A stretch of DNA of 34,769 bases, from positions 1 to 34,769 of the forward strand of contig JANWKZ010000057.1 in NCBI GenBank assembly GCA_025451115.1, written 5' to 3'. Both the position numbers and the translations under genes were made by a program. The notes beneath the pieces are model-generated. The model saw only the letters and a program-made list of their open reading frames with translations, searched no databases and was not told the origin of the DNA. This document shows positions 7,944 through 17,204 of this stretch, piece by piece. Source of the DNA: Bacteroidia bacterium (lineage in GTDB: Bacteria; Bacteroidota; Bacteroidia; B-17B0; Aurantibacillaceae). Every line of letters starts with the position of its first letter. The stretch's first letter is position 1.

Positions 7944-10900
7944 TAATTAAGAATAGGCGACAGCCACCTTTCAGCTTCTTCAACAGAAAGTTTTTTGCGT
8001 CGGGCATAATCCTCCACTTGCTCTTTGGTGATCTTTCCAACCCCAAAATAATGTGATTCGGGGTGTGAGAAATACAATCCACTCACGGCTGCTGTTGGAT
8101 ACATGGCCATGCTCTCGGTGAGCTTGATGCCGGTGTTCTTTTCCACATCAAGTAATTTCCAAATGAGAGGTTTTTCTGTATGGTCAGGCTGGGCAGGATA
8201 ACCCGGTGCCGGGCGAATGCCTGCATACTCTTCCTTGATCAATTGCTCATTGCTCAGGTTCTCACTTTTTGCGTAGCCCCAGATCTCGGTACGGACTTTT
8301 TTGTGCATGAGCTCCGCGAAGGCCTCAGCCAAACGGTCGGCCAGCGCTTTCAGCATGATGGAACTATAATCATCATGGTCCTTTTCAAAACGCCTGATAT
8401 GTTCTTCAATTCCTGCCCCGGTAGTTAAGGCAAAAGCTCCGATGAAGTCGCTTGAGCTCAAAGAAAGTGATCCGTTCTTCGGTTTTACGAAATCAGAAAG
8501 CGCTACATTGTATTGTCCGGCCGGTTTTTTGGTCTGCTGGCGAATTGAATGGAACTTTCCAAGAACGTTCTTTACTTCTTTGTCGTAAACCTCAATATCA
8601 TCTTCAGTTGCCAAAGCCGGGTAAATACCAATTACAGCACGCGCCGTAAGCCATTTTTCAGCTATGACCTGCTCCAGCATCTTTTGCGCGTCGGCAAAAA
8701 GCTTTTTTGCCTCCGTGCCACGCTCTTTGTCCTCCAGTATTTTTGGGTAGGAACCCTTCATCTCCCACGAGTGGAAGAAAGGTGTCCAGTCAATGAATTC
8801 AGCGATCTCCGCTATAGAATAATTGTCAAATACCTTATTTCCGATGAACGCGGGTTTCGTTATTTGGGTTTTATTCCAATCAACAGGAAATTTATTTCCG
8901 CGCGCTTCCTGCAGGCTGATGAATTTATTCTGGCCCTGCGCATTCTTGTTCTGTTCGCGCACGCGTTCGTAATCTTTGTTCACTTCGGTCATAAACGCTC
9001 CGCGCAGCTCATTTGAGATAAGACTGCTTGCAACAGGCACAGATTTACTTGCGTCATTCACGTGCACAACGGCATGCGAATAGTGCGGCGCCACTTTAAC
9101 GGCAGTATGCACTTTCGAGGTTGTAGCACCGCCAATAAGCAGTGGGATCTTGAACCCCTGGCGCTCCATTTCCTTGGCCACATGCACCATTTCATCCAGA
9201 GATGGAGTGATGAGTCCGCTTAGGCCGATCACATCTACGTTATGGTGACGCGCCTGCTCCAGGATCTTATCGCAGGAAACCATCACGCCCAGGTCGATGA
9301 TCTCATAATTGTTACAAGCCAATACAACGCCCACGATGTTTTTACCAATATCGTGTACGTCGCCCTTTACGGTAGCCATTAATATTTTGCCGGCATTTCT
9401 TTGTACGCTGCCGCTTTTCTTTTTTTCTTCTTCCATGAAGGGCAGGAGGTAGGCCACCGCTTTTTTCATTACGCGGGCACTTTTTACTACCTGGGGCAGG
9501 AACATTTTTCCGGCACCAAAAAGATCTCCCACTATGTTCATTCCATCCATGAGTGGTCCTTCAATGATGTCCAGTGTTTTCGGATATTTTTGGCGACATT
9601 CCTCAACGTCGGCATCAATATGTTCTACGATCCCTTTTACTAATGCGTGGGCCAGTCGTTTTTCAACGGGTTCTTTCCTCCAGGCTTCATCTTTCTCGGT
9701 TTTTTCGGAGCTTATGCCTTTGAGTTTTTCAGCATGCGTGATCAGGCGCTCGGTAGCGTCATCGCGACGATCCAACAGAACGTCTTCTACTCTTTCAAGC
9801 AGTTCTTTTTCTATTTGATCGTACACCACCAATTGAGATGGATTCACAATGCCCATGTCCATTCCATTCTTAATGGCGTGGAATAAAAAGGCCGAGTGAA
9901 TAGCTTCACGTACGTGGTCATTTCCTCTGAAAGAGAAAGAAACGTTACTTACGCCACCGCTTACTTTGGCGTATGGAAGATTTTCTTTTATCCATTTGGT
10001 AGCATTGAAGAAATCCAAAGCGTTCAGGCGATGTTCTTCCATGCCGGTAGCAACCGGGAAGATGTTAGGGTCGAAAATAATATCCTGCGGAGGAAAACCC
10101 ACTTTGTTTACCAAAACATCATAAGCTCTTTTACAGATATCGATTCGGCGTTGTAGTGTATCCGCCTGGCCTGTTTCGTCAAAAGCCATTACGATCACCG
10201 CAGCGCCGTATTGTTTTACTTTGTTGGCCTGTTCAATGAATTTTTCTTCTCCTTCTTTCAAAGAAATGGAGTTCACGATAGCCTTACCCTGCACGCATTT
10301 CAATCCCGCTTCAATGATCGGCCATTTGGAAGAATCGATCATGATCGGAACACGCGAAATATCAGGCTCCGAAGCGATCAGGTTCAGGAATTTGGTCATG
10401 GCGGCCTCGCCATCCAGCATTCCTTCGTCCATATTCACGTCGATCACCTGTGCGCCTCCTTCCACCTGCTCACGGGCTATCGAAAGGGCTTCATCGTAAT
10501 TGTTTTCTTTGATCAAGCGTAAGAATTTCTTGGATCCGGTAACATTTGTACGCTCACCCACGTTCATGAAATTACTTTCCGGACGCAGGGTTACGGGTTC
10601 TAATCCGCTTAAGTGCATCAAAGTATCCGGTTCCGGTTTTTTACGCGGCGCTGCGGTTTTGGCCAGCTCCGCAATACGCTTGATGTGCGAAGGTGTGGTT
10701 CCGCAACAACCTCCCACAATATTCAGGAAACCTGCTTTTAAAAAATCTTCTATCTGGTGGCCCATGGTATGGGCATCCTCATCATATTCTCCAAACTGGT
10801 TTGGCAGACCGGCGTTTGGATAGGCACTTACGTAAAAGGGCGCTTTTGTAGACAGCTCCTCAAGGTACGGACGCATATCTTTTGCTCCAAGGGCGCAGTT

Positions 10901-11626
10901 CAGTCCAACACTTAATAGGTTAACGTGAGAAACAGATTTCAAAAATGCTTCGGTAGTTTGCCCCGATAAAGTCCTTCCGCTTGCATCAGTAATAGTTCCT
11001 GATACCATCACCGGCATTTTCTTATTGATCTTTTCGCAATGGTTCTGGATGGCGAAAAGCGCTGCCTTCGCATTCAGTGTATCGAAAATAGTTTCTATCA
11101 ATAAAAGATCAGCCCCACCATCGATCAGTCCCCGTACTTGTTCTTCGTAAGCGGTAACCATCTCATCAAAGGTCACAGCACGGAAGCCGGGATCATTTAC
11201 GTTCGGAGATAAAGAGAGAGTTCTGTTGGTTGGACCAATAGCTCCGGCCACATATTTGGGCACAGTGTTACCTGTTTCCTTATTGAATTCAACGATAGCT
11301 TCCTTGGCAACCTTTGCCGATTCAACATTCAGTTCATAAGCCAGTTCCTGCATGTCATAATCGGCCATGGCAATGGTGGTGGCGCTGAAGGTATTGGTTT
11401 CGATGATATCGGCACCTGCTTTCAGATATTCTTTGTGAATGGCTTTGATGACATCCGGACGGGTAATAGACAGCAGGTCGTTGTTGCCCTTCACATCCTT
11501 GTGCCAGTCGGCAAAGCGTTTCCCGCGGTAATCCTTTTCCTCCAGCTTGTATTGCTGGATCATGGTGCCCATCGCGCCATCGATCACCAGTACTCTTTTC
11601 TCTAATTCTTTTTCGATCGTGCTCAT
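7940..11626 (-). CDS. metH: Cobalamin-dependent methionine synthase MetH, full length
   Basis: MetH transfers a methyl group from 5-methyltetrahydrofolate to homocysteine through methylcobalamin. At 1228 residues all four modules are present. The homocysteine-binding domain has the zinc cysteines in LNCALGA and [10 protein letters not shown]. The pterin-binding domain starts near [16 protein letters not shown]. The cobalamin domain has the axial-ligand motif [15 protein letters not shown] with [11 protein letters not shown], and the C-terminal SAM-binding reactivation domain has [17 protein letters not shown]. The start ATG lies 3 nt after the stop of the upstream methyltransferase gene, so the two are likely co-transcribed. 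No room exists directly upstream for a cobalamin riboswitch. Its stop interlocks with that of the convergent TlpA gene. Confidence 0.98.
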   Translation of the reverse strand: MSTIEKELEKRVLVIDGAMGTMIQQYKLEEKDYRGKRFADWHKDVKGNNDLLSITRPDVIKAIHKEYLKAGADIIETNTFSATTIAMADYDMQELAYELNVESAKVAKEAIVEFNKETGNTVPKYVAGAIGPTNRTLSLSPNVNDPGFRAVTFDEMVTAYEEQVRGLIDGGADLLLIETIFDTLNAKAALFAIQNHCEKINKKMPVMVSGTITDASGRTLSGQTTEAFLKSVSHVNLLSVGLNCALGAKDMRPYLEELSTKAPFYVSAYPNAGLPNQFGEYDEDAHTMGHQIEDFLKAGFLNIVGGCCGTTPSHIKRIAELAKTAAPRKKPEPDTLMHLSGLEPVTLRPESNFMNVGERTNVTGSKKFLRLIKENNYDEALSIAREQVEGGAQVIDVNMDEGMLDGEAAMTKFLNLIASEPDISRVPIMIDSSKWPIIEAGLKCVQGKAIVNSISLKEGEEKFIEQANKVKQYGAAVIVMAFDETGQADTLQRRIDICKRAYDVLVNKVGFPPQDIIFDPNIFPVATGMEEHRLNALDFFNATKWIKENLPYAKVSGGVSNVSFSFRGNDHVREAIHSAFLFHAIKNGMDMGIVNPSQLVVYDQIEKELLERVEDVLLDRRDDATERLITHAEKLKGISSEKTEKDEAWRKEPVEKRLAHALVKGIVEHIDADVEECRQKYPKTLDIIEGPLMDGMNIVGDLFGAGKMFLPQVVKSARVMKKAVAYLLPFMEEEKKKSGSVQRNAGKILMATVKGDVHDIGKNIVGVVLACNNYEIIDLGVMVSCDKILEQARHHNVDVIGLSGLITPSLDEMVHVAKEMERQGFKIPLLIGGATTSKVHTAVKVAPHYSHAVVHVNDASKSVPVASSLISNELRGAFMTEVNKDYERVREQNKNAQGQNKFISLQEARGNKFPVDWNKTQITKPAFIGNKVFDNYSIAEIAEFIDWTPFFHSWEMKGSYPKILEDKERGTEAKKLFADAQKMLEQVIAEKWLTARAVIGIYPALATEDDIEVYDKEVKNVLGKFHSIRQQTKKPAGQYNVALSDFVKPKNGSLSLSSSDFIGAFALTTGAGIEEHIRRFEKDHDDYSSIMLKALADRLAEAFAELMHKKVRTEIWGYAKSENLSNEQLIKEEYAGIRPAPGYPAQPDHTEKPLIWKLLDVEKNTGIKLTESMAMYPTAAVSGLYFSHPESHYFGVGKITKEQVEDYARRKKLSVEEAERWLSPILNY

Positions 11627-11629
11627 AAA

Positions 11630-12394
11630 CTAATTCAGTATTCCGTAATAGATTTTGGTATCATAATCCAGCCGAACTCTTCCGTTCTCCTGGTAACGCA
11701 TGAAGATCTTCTTCAGCGTGTAGATCATAAATTCGTAATCTGCGTGTCCCTCACCGGGCATGTAGGAAGAAGAAAGTACCCTGCCTTTCAATCCTGCAAA
11801 ATCCACGTCCTGGTAATTGTAGAAACTTTTTTCGTGGAATTCTCCGCCAAAGAACGGGGCAAATACACTTTTATCCTGCACGTTCTTATGATTCACAACC
11901 TTGTAATCGGTGCCAAACATCTGCAGGAAATCCTCATACACTTTTAGGAAATCGGTGGTATCGGTGCGACGGTCGTTCCACATCAGAACCACATTCCCGT
12001 TTGTTTTTAGTATGCGTTTGAATTCTTTTTTACTTTTCTCTTTGTCGAACCAATGAAAAGCCTGTCCGGCTAAAACCAGGTCGACCGAATGGTTCGATAA
12101 CTCCGTATGCTCCGCGATGCCTTCAATGCTTTTGAAATTCTGATAAGCTTCAAGAAATTTCTCAGCGGCTTCCCGCATTTCCCGGTTTGGTTCAATGCCT
12201 TTTACTTCATAGCCACGTTTCAGTAAAGGTTCTGCCGAAATTCCGGTCCCCGAGCCAATATCCGTGATTACAGCTCCTTTTGCGATCAAACCTTCGGTTT
12301 CCAGAAAGTCGAACACCTCCGCAGGGTAATGCGGACGGTACTTCACGTAGTTTTCTACTCGGTCGGAGAATCTATGTAGCGTGTCCTTGCTCAC
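11630..12394 (-). CDS. Class I SAM-dependent methyltransferase
   Basis: A cytoplasmic methyltransferase of about 254-260 residues with the Rossmann SAM motif I ITDIGSGTGISAEPLLKRG, the acidic motif II in VKGIEPNREM, and the AGQAFHWFDKEKSKKEF stretch typical of the UbiE/TAM-like Methyltransf_11 group. The substrate is unknown. The track start (GTG, 12412) lies in the arm of an inverted repeat that covers 12407-12484; I prefer the GTG at 12394, which gives MSKDTLHRFSDRVENY, but either is possible. The gene ends 3 nt before metH. A methyltransferase producing SAH upstream of methionine synthase is metabolically sensible, although co-transcription does not prove a functional link. Confidence 0.85.
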   Translation of the reverse strand: MSKDTLHRFSDRVENYVKYRPHYPAEVFDFLETEGLIAKGAVITDIGSGTGISAEPLLKRGYEVKGIEPNREMREAAEKFLEAYQNFKSIEGIAEHTELSNHSVDLVLAGQAFHWFDKEKSKKEFKRILKTNGNVVLMWNDRRTDTTDFLKVYEDFLQMFGTDYKVVNHKNVQDKSVFAPFFGGEFHEKSFYNYQDVDFAGLKGRVLSSSYMPGEGHADYEFMIYTLKKIFMRYQENGRVRLDYDTKIYYGILN

Positions 12395-12406
12395 TGTTCT
12401 ATGTTT

Positions 12407-12484
12407 TGTCACACTGAGCGTAGTCGAAGTGCTTGTACAAACTACCAGGGTAGTACACGTGTCTCGACTTCGCTCGACATGACG
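12407..12484. repeat. Imperfect inverted repeat (GAGCGnAGTCGA type)
   Basis: The left arm (GTCACACTGAGCGTAGTCGA) and the reverse complement of the right arm (GTCATGTCGAGCGAAGTCGA) match over most of their length. The centre is a perfect ACTACC-AG-GGTAGT hairpin. Similar CACTTCGACTACGCTCA-like palindromes recur in intergenic DNA of many Bacteroidota, from general knowledge. It reaches into the 5' end of the methyltransferase ORF. Confidence 0.7.
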
Positions 12485-12607
12485 GCGATTGTCATAAAAT
12501 AAAAAATCCCTTCAAGCTTTAGCCGGAAGAGATCAGGTGTTTTTGCATCTATATCATCCGACTTATCTTGTCCGCTTTAACGGAACGAATTCCCACCTTC
12601 TTATAAA

Positions 12608-12679
12608 AGTTAGAAGTTATAAGTTAAAAATTATAAGGCTGTTACCTTCTGACTTTTGACTTGCGACTTTTGACTTCTA
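12608..12679. repeat. Imperfect inverted repeat built of 7-nt-like subrepeats
   Basis: The left arm runs AGAAGTTATAAGTTAAAAA and the right arm is GACTTTTGACTTGCGACTT-like, complementary with several mismatches. Each arm is made of degenerate short direct repeats (AGAAGTT/ATAAGTT; GACTTTT/GACTTGC). It could fold into a long hairpin in RNA on either strand. Confidence 0.55.
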
Positions 12680-12817
12680 CCAGGGTTGGTAAGGCTTCAT
12701 TGGGCGTATCCCTCGGCCTTTCTTGATAAGTAGCTTGAAAGAACTGACGTAAAATTACGAATTATTGGTCAATCTGCAAAATGAGGTTTTCTTACCCCGA
12801 ATGGACATTTAGACCAA

Positions 12818-12889
12818 GTATAAGGAGTAAGTATAAGTAAGGGCGCATCAAGGCCACCTCTCCTTACTCCTTATACTGTCTCCTTATAC
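12818..12889. repeat. Imperfect inverted repeat downstream of the 2H phosphoesterase
   Basis: The left arm GTATAAGGAGTAAGTATAAG and right arm CTTACTCCTTATACTGTCTCC form a long imperfect stem with internal direct repeats of TATAAGGAG, around a 19-nt loop. It lies 7 bp beyond the stop of the 2H phosphoesterase gene, so it may also act as its transcript end. Confidence 0.6.
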
Positions 12890-12896
12890 CGGCTGT

Positions 12897-13445
12897 TTAG
12901 GAACGGGTGAACTCAAAGGTTCGATAAACCTCCCATTTCCCGGGCGTGTGTTTCAGTAGCTGGAAATCGTGGGCGATGAAGGAACCCTGGTATTTTTGGG
13001 TCTTAAAATGTTCCCAGGCTTGACGGAATTTGGGTTTTGAGAGGTCGCGAAAAGCGATGGTGGCATGGGGGTGGAAACCGCGCATGTTCTCCGCTTCGTT
13101 AAAAAGATGGAGATTTTGTTTTACATGTTGCACGAGTTCTTTTTGTAAACGATCAAGCGTTTCATTTTTAACTACATCTACATACACAACTCTTGGTTCA
13201 AAACAGTTGAAGTCTTTTAGCTCAACACGTATCTCTTCCGGAAATTTAAAGTCAGCCAGTGTTTTTATTAAAATCTCTTCTTTAGAATCTTTCCATTCAA
13301 AAGGCATGTGTAAGGTAATATGAGCGGGCGAGCGGAGTGCAGCCTTGCTTTCGAAATGTTCCCTTACATATTCTTTTAACGCCATCACCTGGTTCTGGTA
13401 AGGCTCGGGTAATACGATGGCCAAAAAAAATTTGCTTACGCTCAT
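12897..13445 (-). CDS. 2'-5' RNA ligase / 2H phosphoesterase family protein
   Basis: A 182-residue two-histidine phosphoesterase-like protein. The two catalytic HxT motifs are visible: HIT in SPAHITLHMPF and HAT in FHPHATIAFRDL, spaced as in the LigT/ThpR family. Family members hydrolyse or join 2',5'- or cyclic phosphodiester bonds in RNA or nucleotides; the substrate here cannot be read from sequence. There is no signal peptide, so it is cytoplasmic. It is divergent from ferritin, with 46 bp between the two starts. A TATCTTTA box (13453-13460, minus strand), one base off the TAnnTTTG consensus, lies close upstream. Confidence 0.88.
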   Translation of the reverse strand: MSVSKFFLAIVLPEPYQNQVMALKEYVREHFESKAALRSPAHITLHMPFEWKDSKEEILIKTLADFKFPEEIRVELKDFNCFEPRVVYVDVVKNETLDRLQKELVQHVKQNLHLFNEAENMRGFHPHATIAFRDLSKPKFRQAWEHFKTQKYQGSFIAHDFQLLKHTPGKWEVYRTFEFTRS

Positions 13446-13491
13446 GCAGGGTTAAAGATAATTGCGTAACTTTAAATAAAAAATAAAATCT

Positions 13492-14010
13492 ATGTTATCG
13501 AAAAAAGTAACCGAGGCACTTAACAAGCAAATTGAACTGGAAGCAGCCTCTTCCCAATATTATTTAGCCATGGCCTCCTGGGCCGAAACACAAGGTTTAA
13601 AAGGCGTATCTGCTTTTCTTTATAAGCATGCCGACGAAGAGCGTATGCACATGCTCAAGCTCATCAGGTTTGTGAACGAGCGCGGAGCGCACGGATTGGT
13701 TCCGGCCCTTAAACAGCCCCCTGCGAACTTTAAATCGGTATCTAAAATATTTGACGAAGTGCTGCACCACGAAGTAAAAGTGACCGAAGAGATCAACAAA
13801 CTGGTTGATATTACACTGAAAGAAAAGGACTATACCACGCATAATTTCCTGCAGTGGTACGTTAGCGAACAAATAGAAGAAGAGGCTTTGGCGCGTGAGT
13901 TGGTTGACAAACTGAAAATGGTTGGCGACGACAAAGGCGGACTTTATTTCTTCGACCGCGACCTGCAAGGTATTGCCGGCGCAGCGGGTGGGGGAAAGGC
14001 TGAAGCTTAA
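13492..14010 (+). CDS. ftnA: Non-heme ferritin (FtnA type)
   Basis: A 172-residue iron-storage ferritin that assembles into a 24-subunit shell and oxidises Fe2+. Ferroxidase residues E17, Y24, E50 and H53 fall at the same positions as in E. coli FtnA (HADEERMHML), and the later EQIEEEALA supplies the remaining ligands. No heme-ligand Met typical of bacterioferritin is apparent at the usual place. The C-terminus ends in a Gly/Ala-rich tail. A TAACTTTA box at 13467-13474 may be the promoter. Its TAA stop interlocks with the stop of the AsmA-like gene (TTAA). Confidence 0.95.
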   Translation: MLSKKVTEALNKQIELEAASSQYYLAMASWAETQGLKGVSAFLYKHADEERMHMLKLIRFVNERGAHGLVPALKQPPANFKSVSKIFDEVLHHEVKVTEEINKLVDITLKEKDYTTHNFLQWYVSEQIEEEALARELVDKLKMVGDDKGGLYFFDRDLQGIAGAAGGGKAEA

Positions 14011-16655
14011 AAATCCCCGTCGTCTTCGTCTTCCGGCTTTTTCTTATCGTCTTTCTTGGGCTGATTGAAGTCTATTTTGAATTTCTGATCTGACTTTTTA
14101 TCGTCATTCTTCTTGTTGAGGGTGCTGTCTTTTTTGAACCAACCGAACTCGTCGTTTAAGATCTTCTTAAGGTTTGTTTTTTCTTCCTTGATATCTTCCC
14201 TGATCTTTTGTTTCATGGCCTTGCGGTCGTAGCTTATGATGGGTTTATCCAGTGTGCCGGTCATTTTTAAGAACACGCAGCGTTTGTTATCCGGGTCGTT
14301 CTCGCTTTCCATGAGTTCTTCGTCCAGCTGTTTGTTCTTGCCCGGCCTTTTGGCCAGCCAATCGCTCAGGCGCAGTTTTACGTGGTAATCGATGGCGTAA
14401 TCAAAAGTTTGCCAACCTGATATTTCGAGGTCGAGAGCCGAATTTTTAACTGATGTTTTTGAGATATATACCTTCTCGTCTTCTATTTCCACATGTGTTT
14501 GCAGGGTAGAGAACTTCACGTGTTTTAATTCTTTCAGGTCGACATACTCGGCAAGCACTTCCAGGATCTTGTAGTCTACGAGCTCTCCATTGTTTATGGT
14601 GAGATCTGTGCTGGCCTTGATGCTTTTTAGGTCGCAATTAAGGTTATTGTCCCAACTGGCGCTAAAGTCAACCTGTGTAGTAGCTTTGCCGTTCAGGTTC
14701 TGCGCTTCGATGGCACTTTGACCAAAATTATTTAGCTGGGTAAACATCTGGCGCATGTTCACATCTACAAGATTCGTGCTTCCTTTAATGTCGAGGCGGT
14801 CACTTTTGCTTACATCGGCCACGCCGGTTAAAGTAATGTCTCCGTTAAAGGCTTCGAAGGAAAGGTTCTTGGTCATCAGTTTTTGGTTGCGTATCTCCAA
14901 AGAACCCTGCAGGTCTTTTGCCTTGAACGTGCGGAATACCACATCTTTCACATCGAGTTTTAAACTGGCCGTGATATTGTCCTGCAGGTTGAAAGCGTTC
15001 TCTCCTTTGGCAACGGGCTCTTTGGTTTTAGAACCGGCGGGCTCAGGTAAAACAAAATCGTCTACATCAATGAATGGCGACTTCACATCGAGATCGACCA
15101 CAAGTGGCTGATCGGGTTTCAAAATGTAGTTCAAAAAATTAGTGGCTTTCCCGCTCACTTCTAAAGATGATTTTCCATGGATCACAACCAGGTTCTTTGT
15201 TTCCAGGTTTTCGTTCTCTACAATTACCTGTCCGCCGGGAACCTGCAAGGTGTGTTCGTTCTTAAAGACCAGCTCCACTTCTTTCAGATCGATCTTTCCT
15301 TTCATAGAGCTCGTACCAATTTGTTTTGCACGCGCGTCGTTCAAATTAATATTTCCTTCAACGTTGAAATCAACCAATCCCTTGGCCGACTTCAAAGTGT
15401 CTAAAGGAACGAGTGCGAAGAAATCAGTAAGATTATAGTTTCCTTGAGCATTGAACTTGAGATAGGGACTAGCAAAATTGCTCAGCGTAAACTCACCCGC
15501 TACAAAGTTCAGCCCCTGGTGCGCTTTAATGTCTTTCAGTTCCAGTTTTTCGGGACTGAATTTTTCCTTTACAAACGTTCCTGTAAAACTAACATCGGTC
15601 AACGTAGTCTTGGTGGGGACATACGTCAGGGCAGCTTTTGTAGTCCCGAATTTGGAATTTATATCGAGTGAATTGTAGTCGCCGAGGTTTCCTTTTAAGC
15701 TCAGGTCGCTGTAGAAAATGCCTTCGCTTTCGTAATCCTTTATTTTATCGTGTTGCTCTTCGGGTAACCAGGATAAGATCGACTGGATATCGATGTTCTT
15801 TCCTTTGAAATTGATCTCGGCCGGGGTTTCGGTTTCCTTAGTGCTCACCCAGCCATCGGCGGTAAAGAATAATTTGTTGAGCCCGATCTCCGCCCGTGTG
15901 ATCGTGTAGGTAATGTCCTTTACCTGTGCGGCAATTTCAGCAACCAGTTTTTTATTCTTGATAAGAGTGCGCTTATTTGTCTTGATGTATTGCAGAAAGC
16001 CATCGGCTTGTACTTCCAGCAAATATTCTTTGTCTGTAAAATTCCCGGAGAAGGTCACTTCCTTAAAGGTCCCGGCAGTTTTGATCTTGCTCTGGCTGTT
16101 CTTGTAGGAAAGGTTGAAATCATCAAAATGAACGCGGCTCAGTTTGAACGAGGTGCTCTTTTCGTTCTTTGCCAGGCTGTCGGTGGTCTCTTCCCAGATA
16201 TCGTAATTGTTAAAGCCGTTCTTATCGGTCTGTAAACTGATCCTGGATTCACGCACCTCTATCTCCTGGATCTCGTATTTTTTGTTCCAGAGGTCCCTGG
16301 CGTTAAAAAGGAGGTAAATAGACCGGGCATGGAGCAGGGTGTCGTTCTTTTGCTCCTCCAGGGCACCCATAACCGTAACGTCTTTGAACACCAAACCGGC
16401 CTTAGGGAAGGTGCTGATAATGGTGAGGTCGATGTTTTCGGGGTCAATATATACCTTCGCCTTGAGGTGGGTATTGATCTCGGTAATTATGGCGTTCTTT
16501 ATTTCTTTTTCATAGACGAATACAAGAATGATGGGGATGAGCACTAAAAGAAGGGCTACCCCTAGTATCCAGAAAAGGGCTTTTAAAAGCCTTCTGAGCC
16601 ACGATTTTCGGGGTTTTTGGGGTATTTCGGCGGGTATCTGCCCTTGGGGGTCCAT
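14007..16655 (-). CDS. AsmA-like inner-membrane-anchored periplasmic protein
   Basis: A large (882 aa) protein with a short basic cytoplasmic N-terminus, one transmembrane helix around residues 27-50 (FWILGVALLLVLIPIILVFVY), and a long periplasmic beta-rich region. The N-terminal pattern INTHLKAKVYIDPENIDLTIISTFPKAGLVFKDVTV and the C-terminal AsmA-like stretch (NFNGKATTQVDFSA-type repeats) mark the AsmA/TamB-like bridge family, which is thought to carry lipids between membranes or influence outer-membrane assembly. The tail is highly charged (Lys/Asp-rich, ending DEDDGDF). It stands alone and is convergent with ferritin. Function in lipid transport is inferred from family only. Confidence 0.88.
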   Translation of the reverse strand: MDPQGQIPAEIPQKPRKSWLRRLLKALFWILGVALLLVLIPIILVFVYEKEIKNAIITEINTHLKAKVYIDPENIDLTIISTFPKAGLVFKDVTVMGALEEQKNDTLLHARSIYLLFNARDLWNKKYEIQEIEVRESRISLQTDKNGFNNYDIWEETTDSLAKNEKSTSFKLSRVHFDDFNLSYKNSQSKIKTAGTFKEVTFSGNFTDKEYLLEVQADGFLQYIKTNKRTLIKNKKLVAEIAAQVKDITYTITRAEIGLNKLFFTADGWVSTKETETPAEINFKGKNIDIQSILSWLPEEQHDKIKDYESEGIFYSDLSLKGNLGDYNSLDINSKFGTTKAALTYVPTKTTLTDVSFTGTFVKEKFSPEKLELKDIKAHQGLNFVAGEFTLSNFASPYLKFNAQGNYNLTDFFALVPLDTLKSAKGLVDFNVEGNINLNDARAKQIGTSSMKGKIDLKEVELVFKNEHTLQVPGGQVIVENENLETKNLVVIHGKSSLEVSGKATNFLNYILKPDQPLVVDLDVKSPFIDVDDFVLPEPAGSKTKEPVAKGENAFNLQDNITASLKLDVKDVVFRTFKAKDLQGSLEIRNQKLMTKNLSFEAFNGDITLTGVADVSKSDRLDIKGSTNLVDVNMRQMFTQLNNFGQSAIEAQNLNGKATTQVDFSASWDNNLNCDLKSIKASTDLTINNGELVDYKILEVLAEYVDLKELKHVKFSTLQTHVEIEDEKVYISKTSVKNSALDLEISGWQTFDYAIDYHVKLRLSDWLAKRPGKNKQLDEELMESENDPDNKRCVFLKMTGTLDKPIISYDRKAMKQKIREDIKEEKTNLKKILNDEFGWFKKDSTLNKKNDDKKSDQKFKIDFNQPKKDDKKKPEDEDDGDF

Positions 16656-16669
16656 TAGCTGTAAAATTC

Positions 16670-16710
16670 GGCTTTAAAGCCCTATAAATACCTAGTAACG
16701 TGGGTATTTA
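16670..16710. promoter_or_regulatory. Two adjacent palindromes upstream of the AsmA-like gene
   Basis: GGCTTTAAAGCC (16670-16681) is a perfect 12-bp palindrome. TAAATACC (16685-16692) and GGTATTTA (16703-16710) form a perfect 8-bp inverted repeat with a 10-nt loop. Both lie 15-55 bp upstream of the AsmA-like start, in the 148-bp divergent region shared with the small lipoprotein gene. They could be regulator sites or a leader hairpin. Confidence 0.35.
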
Positions 16711-16745
16711 GCTAACAGTATGATTTTAATATTTTTTAGTTTTTT

Positions 16746-16776
16746 TTTGGTCAAGTTGTAAAAACCCATAATTTTG
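16746..16776 (+). promoter_or_regulatory. Bacteroidota promoter of the small lipoprotein gene
   Basis: TTTG at 16746-16749 and TAATTTTG at 16769-16776 are 19 nt apart, a full match to the TTTG-N17-23-TAnnTTTG consensus. The leader to the ATG at 16804 is about 20 nt and very A-rich, a feature of highly translated Bacteroidota genes. Confidence 0.7.
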
Positions 16777-16803
16777 CCCCCAAATTAAAAACTAAAAACA
16801 ACC

Positions 16804-17073
16804 ATGAAAAAAGTTCTATCATTTATCGCTGTAGCTACTTTAGTAGTTGCTTGCGGTCCTAGCAAAGCTGAGTTAGAGAAAAAAGCTAAAGATGCTGCTG
16901 ATTCTGCACGCGCTGCTTTTGTTGCTGATTCAACCATGCAGGCTGCAAAACAAGATTCTATCAACAACGCTGCAAAAGCTGCTGAAGAAGCTGCTGCTGT
17001 ACGTGCGAAAGTTGTTGCTGATTCTTTGCACCAGGATTCTATCACAAGGAAACTGATCAAAGTAAAAAAGTAA
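16804..17073 (+). CDS. Small Ala-rich coiled-coil lipoprotein
   Basis: An 89-residue lipoprotein: signal peptide MKKVLSFIAVATLVVAC with lipobox Cys17, then an almost wholly helical, Ala/Lys/Asp-rich segment (ELEKKAKDAADSARAAF...AAKAAEEAAAVRAKV) that probably forms a coiled coil, and a basic end KLIKVKK. In size and design it recalls Lpp-like envelope lipoproteins, but there is no sequence signature to claim homology. Codon use is unusually uniform (mostly GCT for Ala), and it has its own strong promoter and intrinsic terminator, so I infer high expression as a monocistronic mRNA. Confidence 0.82.
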   Translation: MKKVLSFIAVATLVVACGPSKAELEKKAKDAADSARAAFVADSTMQAAKQDSINNAAKAAEEAAAVRAKVVADSLHQDSITRKLIKVKK

Positions 17074-17094
17074 TCTAACGATCTTTTATAAAAG

Positions 17095-17122
17095 AGCCTC
17101 TCCCAACCGGAGGGGCTTTTTT
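17095..17122 (+). terminator. Intrinsic terminator of the small lipoprotein gene
   Basis: AGCCTCTCC and GGAGGGGCT form a 9-bp stem (one G-T pair) around a 5-nt loop, followed at once by TTTTTTA. It lies 22 bp after the stop codon. Confidence 0.85.
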
Positions 17123-17204
17123 ATTGCTTTTACCACTTTCCGCCCGGTTTCCGCCACTTACCAAATTTTCGACTTTGAGGGGCATTTTTCCGTAAATTGG
17201 CTGT

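Larger units (their letters stand above)
12413..12896. other. Largest non-coding stretch in the window, repeat-rich
   Basis: This 484-bp gap between the methyltransferase and 2H phosphoesterase genes holds no credible ORF or tRNA. It contains three imperfect inverted repeats in series (12407-12484, 12608-12679, 12818-12889), listed separately. A TTGGGCGTATCCCTCGG motif at 12700-12716 resembles one in the element at 30079-30242. Between them I see only unstructured A/T-rich sequence. Confidence 0.7.

Noticed and set aside
8180-10823. Many plus-strand ORFs of 60-155 codons
   Set aside because: They are shadows of metH on the opposite strand, with no domain features.
11627-11629. Cobalamin riboswitch before metH
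   Set aside because: Only 3 nt separate metH from the upstream gene, so none can be there; nothing resembling a B12 box was seen further upstream.
12608-12679. Short direct repeats considered as a CRISPR array
   Set aside because: Units are only about 7 nt, degenerate, without spacers, and no cas genes are present.
13597-13968. 123-codon minus-strand ORF inside ferritin
   Set aside because: Antisense shadow of a well-supported gene.
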